Positions 25,015-34,500 of a stretch of DNA of 64,000 nt are shown here, one piece after another. Source of the stretch: Candidatus Aquidulcis sp. Its GTDB lineage: Bacteria > Chloroflexota > Anaerolineae > UBA4142. The stretch's first letter is position 1; each line of letters opens with the position of its first letter. The notes under the pieces are model-generated. The model saw only the letters and a program-made list of their open reading frames with translations, made no database searches and was not told where the DNA came from. Position numbers and translations under genes: made by a program. The stretch covers positions 52,172 through 116,171 of the forward strand of contig DYJA01000010.1 in the NCBI GenBank assembly GCA_020723345.1, written 5' to 3'.

Positions 25015-25108
25015 AGCGTCACACCCTCAATTGTGTCACGAATCCAACAGAGCGAATTTCTATCCCTTGCACGTTTGGCACACTCCGTCGCGCATCACCT
25101 TTCACGCT

Positions 25109-26251
25109 TTACGCTTCCCGCATCGCTTCCCACATCGCGACCACATTCTCCGGCGGTACGTCCGCCTGAATGTTGTGTACCGTATTAAACACGAAACCGC
25201 CGCCGGGCGCAAGCGCGTCAATGTTACGGCGCACGTCGTCTTTCACTTGTTGCGGCGTGCCGTGCGGCAAAATATCTTGCGTGTCCACACCACCGCCCCA
25301 GAAGCAAATATCCTTACCGAAATCGCGTTTGAGCGCGCGCGGTTCCATTCCCGTCGCCGTGATGTGGACTGGATTGAGAATGTCCACACCAATCTCGATG
25401 AAATCCGGCAGAAGCGGGCGCACATTGCCGCACGAGTGGAAAAAGAGTTTCGCGTTCGGCGCGAGTTGATGAATACGCGCAAACAAGATCGCGAGGCGCG
25501 GCTTGATCAGTTTGCGAAACATGCGCGGCGAGATCAGCTGCGAGACTTGCGTACCGTAATCGTCCGCTTCCGAAACCACGTCAACGACATCGCGCAAGCG
25601 CGGCAGCGCCATCTCCCAGAACGCGAGTTTGAGTTCGACCATCCTGTCGAAGAACGCCCCGGCGAGCGCTTCGTTCGACGCCATGTCCATCAGAATATTT
25701 TCCATTCCGCGGACGCGCTGCGCCATTTCAAAGACGCCCGCGAGCACGCCCTTGAGCATCACCGCCCTACCTTGCGCGCGATATTCTTGCGCGAGTTCGT
25801 ACAAGCCCGCGATGCGCGCGGGATCGCCCGTGTTCGGAAAACGGTACGCGCGCACATCGTCTTGGGTAACCGACGCGTCAGACAGCGGACAGCGCACCAT
25901 CGAATAGTACAAGCCGTCGGGCTTGGGACGATGATGCGTGATGCCCCATTCGTCCACGTACTCCCAGTAATCGCCGATATCTTTGCCGACGACGTTCCAG
26001 TTGTGACTGTTCAACGGAAACAGCCCGCGCACATCCACGCCCAACTTTTCGATCATATCATCGTCGGGCAACGCGAGTTGCTGGATCGTGTCACACAGCG
26101 TCGGCGTGACGCGCGGCAGACCCAGGTACTCGCGCAGTCGTTGATACGCGACGACGTGAATTCCCGTCACTTGGGTCGAACCGAGATCGAACGGAACGCG
26201 ATCTGGCTCGCGATGATTTAGCGCGGTGAGCAATCGTTCGCGTGAATCCAT
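25109..26251 (-). CDS. UroD/MtaA-superfamily protein, second paralogue
   Basis: The 380-residue protein shows the UroD-like pattern: SRERLLTALNHREPDRVPFD at the start, a central EADDYGTQVSQLISPRMF, and FFHSCGNVRPLLPDFIEIG, where His and Cys match the zinc site of MtaA-type methyltransferases. GGGVDTQDILPHGTPQQV is typical of this branch. It ends a long minus-strand run. It may transfer methyl groups or act on another substrate; heme synthesis is unlikely. The true start is ATG 26251; the frame upstream is intergenic repeat. Confidence 0.75.
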   Translation of the reverse strand: MDSRERLLTALNHREPDRVPFDLGSTQVTGIHVVAYQRLREYLGLPRVTPTLCDTIQQLALPDDDMIEKLGVDVRGLFPLNSHNWNVVGKDIGDYWEYVDEWGITHHRPKPDGLYYSMVRCPLSDASVTQDDVRAYRFPNTGDPARIAGLYELAQEYRAQGRAVMLKGVLAGVFEMAQRVRGMENILMDMASNEALAGAFFDRMVELKLAFWEMALPRLRDVVDVVSEADDYGTQVSQLISPRMFRKLIKPRLAILFARIHQLAPNAKLFFHSCGNVRPLLPDFIEIGVDILNPVHITATGMEPRALKRDFGKDICFWGGGVDTQDILPHGTPQQVKDDVRRNIDALAPGGGFVFNTVHNIQADVPPENVVAMWEAMREA

Positions 26252-26263
26252 AAGAAACCACTG

Positions 26264-26346
26264 AGATTGGAGATTAGAGATTAAAGATTGCTTGCTCTCA
26301 ATCTCCAATCTCTAATCCCAAATCTCTAATCCCAAATCTCTAATCT
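26264..26346. repeat. Inverted repeat (AATCTCTAATC vocabulary)
   Basis: AGATTGGAGATTAGAGATTA words are answered by several AATCTCTAATCCC words. The element overlaps the stop codon of the preceding gene at 26340. Confidence 0.6.
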
Positions 26347-26825
26347 CTATTCAAACAGTCAATCACCGTCTTCAAATCCACCATCATCACACCCAGGTTA
26401 TCTTGGCAGACATCTTCCTCTTGCGCCGATTCCATCAACACCTCGACGACGTACTTGAAAACCTCGGGCTGCGCGTAATCTTGCAACAGGTTTGCCATTG
26501 CCGCGCGCGCGTCGTCATCTGACGCATCCACTTGCGATTCCAGCATTGCCAGATTCGCGTCTTCGGCTTCCTCCAGCATTTGCTCCGTCACCTGCGGCAG
26601 CGGCGCGTCGCCTTGCGCCATCATTTGCCAGACGACGGTGCCAAGATAGAAAAGCAACTCGCGCTCTTCGTCGCTGAACAAATCGCGATCCACTGCCATC
26701 AAATACGCCGTCACCGCCGGTTGCTCTGCGGCGAATTTTTGTGCGAGTCGTTCACCTTCGCGCCGCGTCAGCGCCGCGACGCGCTGCCACGTCTGTTCAA
26801 CCACCTCCGCAGAAATGGGCTGCAT
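26340..26825 (-). CDS. Hypothetical acidic protein
   Basis: The 161-residue protein has no family that I recognise. It is acidic and helical (QMLEEAEDANLAMLESQVDA, DDDARAAMANLLQDYAQPEV), has no signal peptide or membrane helix, and carries one cysteine-flanked C-terminal helix. It lies 26 bases downstream of nagB and shares its operon. The start at 26825 (MQPISAEVVEQ) is the first one after that gene. Confidence 0.6.
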   Translation of the reverse strand: MQPISAEVVEQTWQRVAALTRREGERLAQKFAAEQPAVTAYLMAVDRDLFSDEERELLFYLGTVVWQMMAQGDAPLPQVTEQMLEEAEDANLAMLESQVDASDDDARAAMANLLQDYAQPEVFKYVVEVLMESAQEEDVCQDNLGVMMVDLKTVIDCLNRD

Positions 26826-26851
26826 ACGATTCTCTTTGAATCCCGACTTGA

Positions 26852-27634
26852 CTATCCCATCGGAAACGTGCTGCCCGCCGAATCGCGGTCGAGAAACAAA
26901 TGCGCGTGCGGCGTCTGCCGCAGGATCGAACCGGGGCAGTCTTCGCGGATCGGCATCCGCAGTGAACGATACACGGCTTCGGCTTTGCGCGCTTCGGGCA
27001 CGATGCACAGCACACGCCTTGCCGCGAGCAACGCGGGAATCGTCAACGTGATCGCGTGCGTCGGCACTTCGCTCAGCGCGCGAAAATGTCCTTCGCCGAC
27101 TTGCTGCCGCCGCGACATTTCGTCGAGCCGCACCACCTTGACCCAGACCGGATCCTTGAAATCGGCGAAGGGCGGATCGTTGAACGCGAGGTGCCCGTTT
27201 TCGCCGTAGCCGCACACGCACAAATCGGCGGGATGCTCGCGCAGCCAGCGCGCGTACTCCGCGCAGGTCTCTTCAACACACCCGACTTGACTGCTCACCG
27301 GATAAAACGCATTCACCGCGATATGACTGAGCAAATGCTGGCGGAGAAAATGGGGGAAACTCGCCGGATGATTCACGTCAATGCCGATGTACTCGTCCAT
27401 GTGAAAGACATTGACCCGCGACCAATCCAGGTTGCGGACTTGGCGCAACGCGGTCAAGAACGCGAGTTGCGAATTGCCCGTCGCGAGAATGACGTTCGCT
27501 TCGCCGCGTTCGCGCGTCGCGTGTTGGATCACGTCAGCGGCTTCCACTGCCGCCGTTTTGCCTAACTCTTCGCTCGTTGAAAAAACCGTGACTAGCAGTT
27601 TGTCAACTTGCGTTTCGTACATTGGTTTCGTCAT
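26852..27634 (-). CDS. nagB: Glucosamine-6-phosphate deaminase
   Basis: The 260-residue cytoplasmic enzyme converts glucosamine-6-phosphate to fructose-6-phosphate and ammonia. Catalytic signatures are present: NVFHMDEYIGI with Asp80, and GYGENGHLAFNDP with His148. Length matches the family. It is apart from nagA (38.9 kb); together they would take N-acetylglucosamine-6-phosphate into glycolysis. It shares a run with small unrelated genes. Confidence 0.9.
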   Translation of the reverse strand: MTKPMYETQVDKLLVTVFSTSEELGKTAAVEAADVIQHATRERGEANVILATGNSQLAFLTALRQVRNLDWSRVNVFHMDEYIGIDVNHPASFPHFLRQHLLSHIAVNAFYPVSSQVGCVEETCAEYARWLREHPADLCVCGYGENGHLAFNDPPFADFKDPVWVKVVRLDEMSRRQQVGEGHFRALSEVPTHAITLTIPALLAARRVLCIVPEARKAEAVYRSLRMPIREDCPGSILRQTPHAHLFLDRDSAGSTFPMG

Positions 27635-27652
27635 CGAAACCCTCCTCTAGTA

Positions 27653-28627
27653 TCACTTGAAGTAAATCACAAACGTCATCTCCGGCGTTGTGGACTTGGT
27701 CGGTTTGTCTCTCCACAGCCAAATGACTGCCTGCGCGGGCAAGCGTTGAATCTCAATCCCATCGAACTCCGGCGTGTCCGGGCTCATGTTGTTACAACCG
27801 CCGGGATAACTACAGCTGCCGCCGCGATGAATGAATTGCGGAATCGCGATCGGCGCGTTGAAAACATTCGTCGGCGTCAGGTTGCGCGAATTCTCCGGCG
27901 ACAGGTACAGGTAACTCAAATTCAAGTCGCGCGCGTTGTACGCGATCAGCGAAAAGAACGCGTCGCCGATCCCAAGTCGTCGCGTCGTCCATTGATTCAG
28001 ACGCGCGAGACACTGCGTCACATCGTACGTCACCTGCGCGCGCGCGGCGTAGGGCTGCCACTGCAGCGCGCTCGGCGCGCAGAAAAGCGGAAAATCGGCG
28101 CGGCGCAAGGTCGCGTCGGTGACAAGCGCGCGATTCCACATCGCGGCGCCTTGTCCCCAAATCGTCAAGCCGTCGAACTCCGCCGCGACGAGGAGGTACG
28201 GATTCAAAATAAATCGCGATTCCTCCGCCGCGCCGGCAATGCTGTTTTCGCCTTTGCCGTGATAGAACTGCCCCTCGACGCCCCACCACGGCGCACCGTC
28301 TTCGATCTGACCGAACACCGCGTCCGCTGGCGCGTATTCGCCGACGATCAGATCGGCGTACCGCCGGGCCGCGTCGCGACGCAGCGCCAACACCTGGCTT
28401 TTCGTTTGGCGATCCAACTCGACCGGCGCTTGGATGGCGATGTCGATTTGCGTCGCGGTTGCGCGCGCGCCGATCGCGAGCGCGTTACGATTCGGCGCGG
28501 GTTGGCGGCTGTACCACACGCCGACCAAGATCAGCGCGAGCGCAGCCAGCGCGATGATCAAAAACCAAACCAACGATTGCGCCGAATCAGCGCGCCGCCC
28601 ATCGTCTCCAAAACTGAGCGAGATCAT
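27653..28627 (-). CDS. Hypothetical membrane-anchored extracytoplasmic protein
   Basis: The 324-residue protein has one N-terminal membrane helix at about 21-40 (LVWFLIIALAALALILVGVW) and an exported C-terminal region. Six or so Trp residues and the pair SCSYPGGCNN suggest a compact outside domain. No family is recognised. The likely start, ATG 28627 after GGGAG, overlaps the preceding gene by 41 bases; ATG 28639 is possible. Confidence 0.6.
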   Translation of the reverse strand: MISLSFGDDGRRADSAQSLVWFLIIALAALALILVGVWYSRQPAPNRNALAIGARATATQIDIAIQAPVELDRQTKSQVLALRRDAARRYADLIVGEYAPADAVFGQIEDGAPWWGVEGQFYHGKGENSIAGAAEESRFILNPYLLVAAEFDGLTIWGQGAAMWNRALVTDATLRRADFPLFCAPSALQWQPYAARAQVTYDVTQCLARLNQWTTRRLGIGDAFFSLIAYNARDLNLSYLYLSPENSRNLTPTNVFNAPIAIPQFIHRGGSCSYPGGCNNMSPDTPEFDGIEIQRLPAQAVIWLWRDKPTKSTTPEMTFVIYFK

Positions 28628-28985
28628 CTGCTCCCGCATACCAAAACACCGCGCGCGCAATGCCGCGCAGCGTTTCGGAAATGTCCGCGCCGATTTCGGC
28701 AATCGTCACAATCGGGATATTTTTCGCGCGCGCGTACCCGGCTTCGATCCCGACGCCGACGCCCTTCTCGGTCAAGTCGACCACGACCAGATCGCACGCG
28801 TCAATCGCGGCAAAGGTGCGCGTCATCAATTCGCCCGCGTCGAATTTCAATCGTCCCCACTGTTCGACATCGCGCGCGATGCAGACCGAATCGATCCCGC
28901 ACGCTTGCAGCGCCGCCGCGATCATTTCGATGCGCGCACGGTTGGCGTGATCGGCGTGGTACTTGATCGACAGAAATGCTTTCAT
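28587..28985 (-). CDS. Nucleoside 2-deoxyribosyltransferase-like protein
   Basis: The 132-residue protein has the Rossmann-like fold of the N-deoxyribosyltransferase superfamily: MKAFLSIKYHADHANRARIE, then IDACDLVVVDLTEKGVGVGI and EAGYARAKNIPIV. The Glu in GIEAGYA matches the catalytic nucleophile of the family. It may swap or hydrolyse nucleoside or nucleotide glycosidic bonds. Neighbours include a cyclase and a phosphoesterase, so a nucleotide-signal role is possible but unproven. Confidence 0.65.
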   Translation of the reverse strand: MKAFLSIKYHADHANRARIEMIAAALQACGIDSVCIARDVEQWGRLKFDAGELMTRTFAAIDACDLVVVDLTEKGVGVGIEAGYARAKNIPIVTIAEIGADISETLRGIARAVFWYAGADDLAQFWRRWAAR

Positions 28986-28994
28986 CGCGCGTCC

Positions 28995-29843
28995 TCAACC
29001 GACCATGAAACTGGCTTGCCCATAGATCAGCGCGCGCTGACGCGCCGGATACACCTGTCCGCGCCACATGTGGGTTTGCGCGCGCACAAATTGAAATCCG
29101 TATCGCTCCAGAAATTCGTTCGCGCTGGAATTGGGCGACGGCACCAGCACCGACGCGGCACCATCGTAGTCGAGCATCAGCGCGGCTTGCAACAACGCTT
29201 CCGCATCGCGCACATTCTGCGCGACCCAGGGTCCAATTCGCCGTGGTTGCGCGATCGCGCAACCGGTCACTCGCCCAGCGTCGTCACGCGTGACAAAAGC
29301 CCGCTCACGAAATTCGGCGAGAAATTCCTGGAACAACGCGGCGCGCGCTGCGCCGTAGATCGGCGTGTCGAATTCGACAAGCGCCGGAATATCTTTCGCG
29401 CACAGTCGCTCGACTCGCGACGGTCGGTTCGTCAAACGCGTTGTGGTGTCGCGCTGGAGAACAAACGCCTGATCCGCCGGCGCAAATCCCAAGCTGGCGT
29501 ACAGCGGCGCACCAAACTTGGACGCATCGAGCAGCGCGGTCGCGCATCGTTGCGCGGCGATCCACGCGAGAACGTGCTGCATCAACGCGCGCGCAATGCC
29601 GCGTCGCTGCATCGCCGGAGCAACCGCCATCAAACCGATGTACGCAAACGATCCAAAGATCACTGCGCCGACGGTGCCCACCAAGTTGCCGTCAACCTCG
29701 GCAACAAACCAGCCATCGGGCTGCAAGCCGGAATAACGTCGGAGATCGGCAATGCGGTTATCGGGCGTACCGAATGCCGCGCGCAAAACAACATCGGCAG
29801 ATTCGAAATCCGCTTCCGTCATTCTGCGAATAACAAGGTTCAT
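28995..29843 (-). CDS. GNAT-family acetyltransferase with extra C-terminal domain
   Basis: The 282-residue protein has an N-terminal GNAT domain (about 1-130) with the acetyl-CoA loop VAPAMQRRGIARALMQHVL, followed by a second domain (about 160-280) like the C-terminal half of two-domain GNAT proteins. The acceptor is unknown. ATG overlaps the stop of the PAS gene (TAATG). Confidence 0.8.
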   Translation of the reverse strand: MNLVIRRMTEADFESADVVLRAAFGTPDNRIADLRRYSGLQPDGWFVAEVDGNLVGTVGAVIFGSFAYIGLMAVAPAMQRRGIARALMQHVLAWIAAQRCATALLDASKFGAPLYASLGFAPADQAFVLQRDTTTRLTNRPSRVERLCAKDIPALVEFDTPIYGAARAALFQEFLAEFRERAFVTRDDAGRVTGCAIAQPRRIGPWVAQNVRDAEALLQAALMLDYDGAASVLVPSPNSSANEFLERYGFQFVRAQTHMWRGQVYPARQRALIYGQASFMVG

Positions 29844-30199
29844 TACGATTCGGGACTCGGCGTGCGAATAAAATGCGGCATCTCGTTCGGAATTTCGAGC
29901 GCGATCTCCACCAAGCCCGCGAACTTGCCATCGCGATACCACGGCGATTGATAGATCAATTTCTTGACGCCGTTCTTCTCGATGGTATAGACGTTTTTTT
30001 GCTTCGTTTCCAACAAGCGTTTTGTCTTCGTGCGCGCCGGTTCGGGATGACAGTCGAGCAAATTCTTGCCGATCAGCGCGCGCCCGCCATCGCTGGCAAA
30101 AGTCCGCGCGGCTTGATCGTTCATCTCGATAATAATTCCGTCCGCATCACAAACCGTGACTGCGCCGGGAAATTCGGCGACCCAAGATTGTTCTGACAT
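29843..30199 (-). CDS. Single PAS-domain protein
   Basis: The 118-residue protein is essentially one PAS fold: FPGAVTVCDADGIIIEMND at the N-terminus, IGKNLLDCHPEPAR in the middle and KKLIYQSPWYRDGKFAGLVE at the end. It has no output domain, so it may sense a small molecule or redox state and act on a partner. ATG 30199 follows GGAG. Confidence 0.75.
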   Translation of the reverse strand: MSEQSWVAEFPGAVTVCDADGIIIEMNDQAARTFASDGGRALIGKNLLDCHPEPARTKTKRLLETKQKNVYTIEKNGVKKLIYQSPWYRDGKFAGLVEIALEIPNEMPHFIRTPSPES

Positions 30200-30220
30200 T
30201 TTTTCTCCGCTGAAAATGTT

Positions 30221-30242
30221 GGGCAAATTTATAAATTTGCCC
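30221..30242. repeat. Perfect 22-bp AT-cored palindrome
   Basis: GGGCAAATTTATAAATTTGCCC is a perfect palindrome between the metallophosphoesterase and PAS genes; its last base is in the phosphoesterase stop codon. Confidence 0.65.
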
Positions 30243-31144
30243 TACGCCCAATCAAACGATTCGACCGCGCGATCCCAGATGTCATCCGGCACGACCGCGC
30301 AATCGCGAAATCCGGCGTCCGCCGCCAAGCGAAACGCGTGTCTCAACAATTTGCCCGAAATGTTTTGCCCTAGTTCGGTGTCCAGCAAAAACGCGCGCGC
30401 CATTCCGCCGCCTTCGTTGAGCAAACCGCTTTCAACGTACGCCGCGCCTTCGCGCGCGATGTCGTACTCGACGAAACGCTGCTCCGATTGCCAACGCTCA
30501 CCGCGCCAAGTCAGCAGCGCGTACTGCGCGCGCGGGTCGCCGTTGATCGGTCCGCCGACAGATCCAGGATTGATCACCAAGCGACCGGCGCGCTCGGTGC
30601 GCCACGAAATATGTGAGTGCCCGCAGATCAAGACCGGTTCGCCCACCGCCGCAATCGCTTGGTCAAACAGAACGTGATCGCGGCGCTGGACTAACGCGCG
30701 CGCGAAAATTTCCGCTATCGCCGCGTCGTACTCGGGCAACAAATGATCGGTCGAACTCAACGGCGTACCGTGTACGACACGAATCGGCGCGGCGTCACCG
30801 CATTTTACCACACATTGTTCCGGCAGCGCGGCGAGGAAATTGAGATAATCGTGATCGAGATGATCGAACGACCAACGCGTCGGCGCCCACTGCCGGCTCG
30901 CGCGCCACTCGCTGGGCGCCGCGCCGTTCGCAAGTTGCACAAGATAATCGTCGGTGTTGCCGCGAATCATCCAGCAATTTTCGAGCGAACGAAGCGCGTT
31001 CATCGTTTCGTTCGGATGTGGTCCGCCCGTGATGTGATCGCCCGCGACGATGAAACCGTCCGCGCGGTTTTGGCGCGCATCGGCTAAAACCGCGTCAAGT
31101 GCGGGCAGATTCGCGTGAATGTCGGCAAGAATCGCGAGTCGCAT
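30242..31144 (-). CDS. Calcineurin-like metallophosphoesterase
   Basis: The 300-residue protein has all metal-binding signatures of the family in its first 200 residues: LADIHANLPAL, VAGDHITGG, RGNTDDY and GHSHISW, then a C-terminal extension of about 70 residues. Relatives cleave phosphodiesters, including cyclic nucleotides. A class III cyclase is encoded two genes upstream, so the pair may make and destroy cAMP. AGGAG precedes the ATG. Confidence 0.8.
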   Translation of the reverse strand: MRLAILADIHANLPALDAVLADARQNRADGFIVAGDHITGGPHPNETMNALRSLENCWMIRGNTDDYLVQLANGAAPSEWRASRQWAPTRWSFDHLDHDYLNFLAALPEQCVVKCGDAAPIRVVHGTPLSSTDHLLPEYDAAIAEIFARALVQRRDHVLFDQAIAAVGEPVLICGHSHISWRTERAGRLVINPGSVGGPINGDPRAQYALLTWRGERWQSEQRFVEYDIAREGAAYVESGLLNEGGGMARAFLLDTELGQNISGKLLRHAFRLAADAGFRDCAVVPDDIWDRAVESFDWA

Positions 31145-31163
31145 TGATCTCCTAATCGCTCTG

Positions 31164-31595
31164 TCATTTTGGATTCGGCACCCAGCGCAGAATGTGCGTG
31201 GCGATCGCGCACAATTCGCCGCGCGCCTCCACGCGCACATCGGCTTTCGTTTGGCGTTTGACCGGATCGATTTCCGCGACGCGGTACGTGATGGTGATCG
31301 TATCGCCGATGAAAACCGGCGTGATGAAACGGATCCGATCATAGCCCAGCGACACCGGCATCTCGCCCGGACTGGTCACGCGCGCGCACAACTGGGTTGA
31401 GCAATTCGACATGTAACCGACGAGCAGCGCGCCGTGAACGATGCGCCGCCCGAATTTCGATTTCCGCATGAATTCTTCGTCGACGTGATTCGGCGACAAG
31501 TCGCCGGTAATCCCGGCGAAAAGGTACACGTCGCTCTCGGAAACCGTTTTGGAAAATGCAACCTGCTCGCCGACGCGCACCGGGAAATCGTCCAC
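31164..31595 (-). CDS. MaoC-like (R)-specific enoyl-CoA hydratase
   Basis: The 143-residue hot-dog protein hydrates trans-2-enoyl-CoA. The catalytic hydratase motif is intact: FAGITGDLSPNHVD gives the Asp and His dyad, followed by KFGRRIVHGALLVGYMS. The start is GTG 31595 after GGAGGG; it overlaps the stop of the cyclase gene (TAGTG), so translation is coupled. Confidence 0.85.
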   Translation of the reverse strand: MDDFPVRVGEQVAFSKTVSESDVYLFAGITGDLSPNHVDEEFMRKSKFGRRIVHGALLVGYMSNCSTQLCARVTSPGEMPVSLGYDRIRFITPVFIGDTITITYRVAEIDPVKRQTKADVRVEARGELCAIATHILRWVPNPK

Positions 31596-34500
31596 TATTT
31601 TCCCTCCGCCAACAATTCCTGCACGGTCGCTTCCCAATTCAGCGTTTTGCCCTTCGCCAGACCAGCTTGGACGGTTGCCGCGTCGAGTCCCCACGCTGCC
31701 AAGTCCTCGTCCATCCCGCGCTGATGATCATTGTTCCACGCCGGATGATTTTGCGCGAGTCCGTACAATGCGAGCGCGCGCTCGACGCGTCCTTCGGCGA
31801 ACGCGAGCGACGCGAAATATTCGACCGCGCCGACCGCCCACGGCAGCGCGCCCAAGCGCAGCGCCAATGCCAATCCTTCGCGCAGACCGGCGCGCGCTTG
31901 TTCGCGATTCCCCAGATCGGTATTCGTCCGACCCAGGTTGATCAGATAGAGCGCGGTCGAACGCTGCGAACCGATCTCGTGCGCGATTGCCAATGCCTGC
32001 TCGAAATAACCGCGCGCGACCGCGTAATCTTTGCGCTCGTTGGCAACCGACGCCAAATTGTTCAGCGTGACCATCGCACGCTCGCGATTGCCGACTGCCG
32101 TCGCGCGCTGATGGACTTGAAGCCACAGCCGTTCGGCTTCCGATAAATCGCGCATCGCCAGCGCGACCGCGCCCAAGCGGTTGAGCGTGGACAATTCTTG
32201 CGTCACATCGCCGAGCGCGCGCGCCAACGCCAAACTCTCGTCGAGCGCAAGGCGCGCTTCCGTCAAATTACCGCGTTGCCAATGAATGGCGCCCCAATCC
32301 TCAAGCGCGCGCGCCAACGTCGTCCGGTCGCCGCCCGCGCGCGCCAGCGGCAGGGCTTGCGCGAGTAACGCGCTCGCCCCAGCGTAATCGCCGGACGCGT
32401 TCGTCAATTCGGCGAGAACTGTCAACGCCGCGGCGCGATCAGCGTCGGTTTGCGCGGTTGCCTGCGCGTCCTGCAATGACTGGCGCGCCGCCGGAAGATC
32501 GCCCAGCCGCAAATGCACCTCGCCCAATTGCCGCGCCAAAATCGAAAAGGACGTGGCATCGCGCGGCGTCAGCGCCAGCGCGCGCGCAAAGTAGGCAACG
32601 GCGACCGTGAACGCGCTCCGCGTGCGCGCGACTGTGCCCGCGCGCGTGTACCAGTCGACGGCGGGCGCGGATTCCGCGGCGCGCTCGTAATGTTCCGCGA
32701 TCAATCCGGCGTACTCGTCCGCGCGTTCGCCGCTCCGTTCGATCAACCACGCCGCCGCGCGCGCGTGATAAATTCGCCGCAAACGTTTGAGCACCGTCTC
32801 GTACGTCACGTCGCGCAAGAGCGTGTGCTGAAATCCGTACTCGTCCGTCCCGGCAAACGACGATACCTTGCGTTTGAAAATCAACTCGCGCCCGCGCAGC
32901 GTTCCGAGATTGTCGCGCAACGCGCGCCACACGGGAACGGTAATTTGATTCTCGACGCGCGGCACATCGCTCAACGCCGCCACCGCGCTGTCCCAAAAGA
33001 CGCGCCCCACAACCGACGCGCGCTGCAAGGTGTCGCGCTCGCCGCCGGGCAAACTATCCAAACGCGCCTGCAAGACGCCGGTCAACGTGGAGGGCACGCG
33101 CAACGTCGCGAGCCGCGCCGGCTCGACGCGCCATTCCTCTTCGCCGGGAATGATCGCTTGCTCGTCAATCAACATCTTGACGAGTTCTTCCAAATAAAAC
33201 GGATTGCCTTCCGCGCCGCTGACGATCAACTCGCGCAGCGACTCCGGCACGCTGGGAACTTTTTTCAAAATCTCGTCGACCAATTGCCGACTTTCATCCG
33301 GCGAGAGCAATTGCACGTCGAGTCGCGTGTGTTGGTACGCGCGCGCCGCTGGCTCGCACCATTTGGGTCTGCGTTCGAGCAAAGTCGGTCGCGCCAATCC
33401 CAGGATCAGCATCGGCAAATCGCGGCACGCCGGCAGCACGTTCGTCAGCGCGTCGAGCGAGGCGTCGTCCGTCCATTGCAAATCTTCGAGCAGAATCATC
33501 GTCGCGGCGATGCCGTCAGCACGCGTCATCGCGATCAGAAATTGCGCGAGATAGTGCAGCGCGCGATCGCGAATTTGTCGGGCGTCGTTCAACAGCGCAC
33601 GCAGGTACGGGCTGGACGAAAAATCGAGACCGATCAAATGTCCGATGAAATGCGCTTTCATCACCGCGTCGACATCGCCGCGCATCGCATCGGCGATCCC
33701 GCGTTCCAATTTTGCGTGCGCGATGCTCAACGCGTCGCTGTCGGCGATCTCGAAACGAAACGCGAAGAGATCGCGCACGAGCGCGTACGGCAAACGGCTG
33801 GTCTCTTCGCTCGCGCGTCCGCGAAAGAGACAAATTCTTTCGGACTGCAAATCGCACCAATTGCTGAACTCGTAGAGCAAACGCGATTTGCCAATCCCGG
33901 CTTCGCCGACGAGCGTGATCACGCGCAGTTCGCGCCGGTCGATCACGCCGCGCAAACTCGACTGCAACTGCGCCAGTTCGGCTTGGCGTCCGATCATGCG
34001 CGTCTCGATCCCTTCGACGCCGCGCGTGCGGATGCGAAACGCGCGCGGCTTGGCGCGCACGACGACGTACACCTGAATTGGATCGGCTTTGCCTTTGACC
34101 GCGAGCGGCGCTTGCAATTGCAGATCGAACACGCCGCGTACTTGGCGATACGTGTCGTGCGAAATGAGAATGCCCCCGACTGGCGCGGCGTGCTGCAAGC
34201 GCGACGCGACGTTGACCGTGTCGCCCATCGCGGTATATTCGCTCATCGTCCCGACCGCGCCGAGCAGCACAGGTCCGGTGTTGATGCCGATCCGCATTTG
34301 CAGCACGCGCTGTTGCGCGTCAGCATACGCGCGCAGTTCCGCTTGCATCGCCAACGCCGCGCGGATCGCCTGCTCCGGATCGTCTTCGCGCGCGGTCGTC
34401 GCGCCCCACACCGCCATCACCGCGTCGCCGATGTGTTTGTCAATCGCGCCGCCGTGCGACGTGATCGCCGCGTCGAGACGCTGCCAGAGCGCGTTCATCA

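Noticed and set aside
26264..26346. CRISPR-like repeat tract
   Set aside because: AATCTCTAATC words repeat closely without constant spacers or unique spacer sequence; the tract folds as an inverted repeat.
30242..31144. DNA-repair exonuclease (SbcD-type) call for the phosphoesterase
   Set aside because: The protein is shorter, lacks SbcD C-terminal features and has no sbcC neighbour; a general metallophosphoesterase call is safer.
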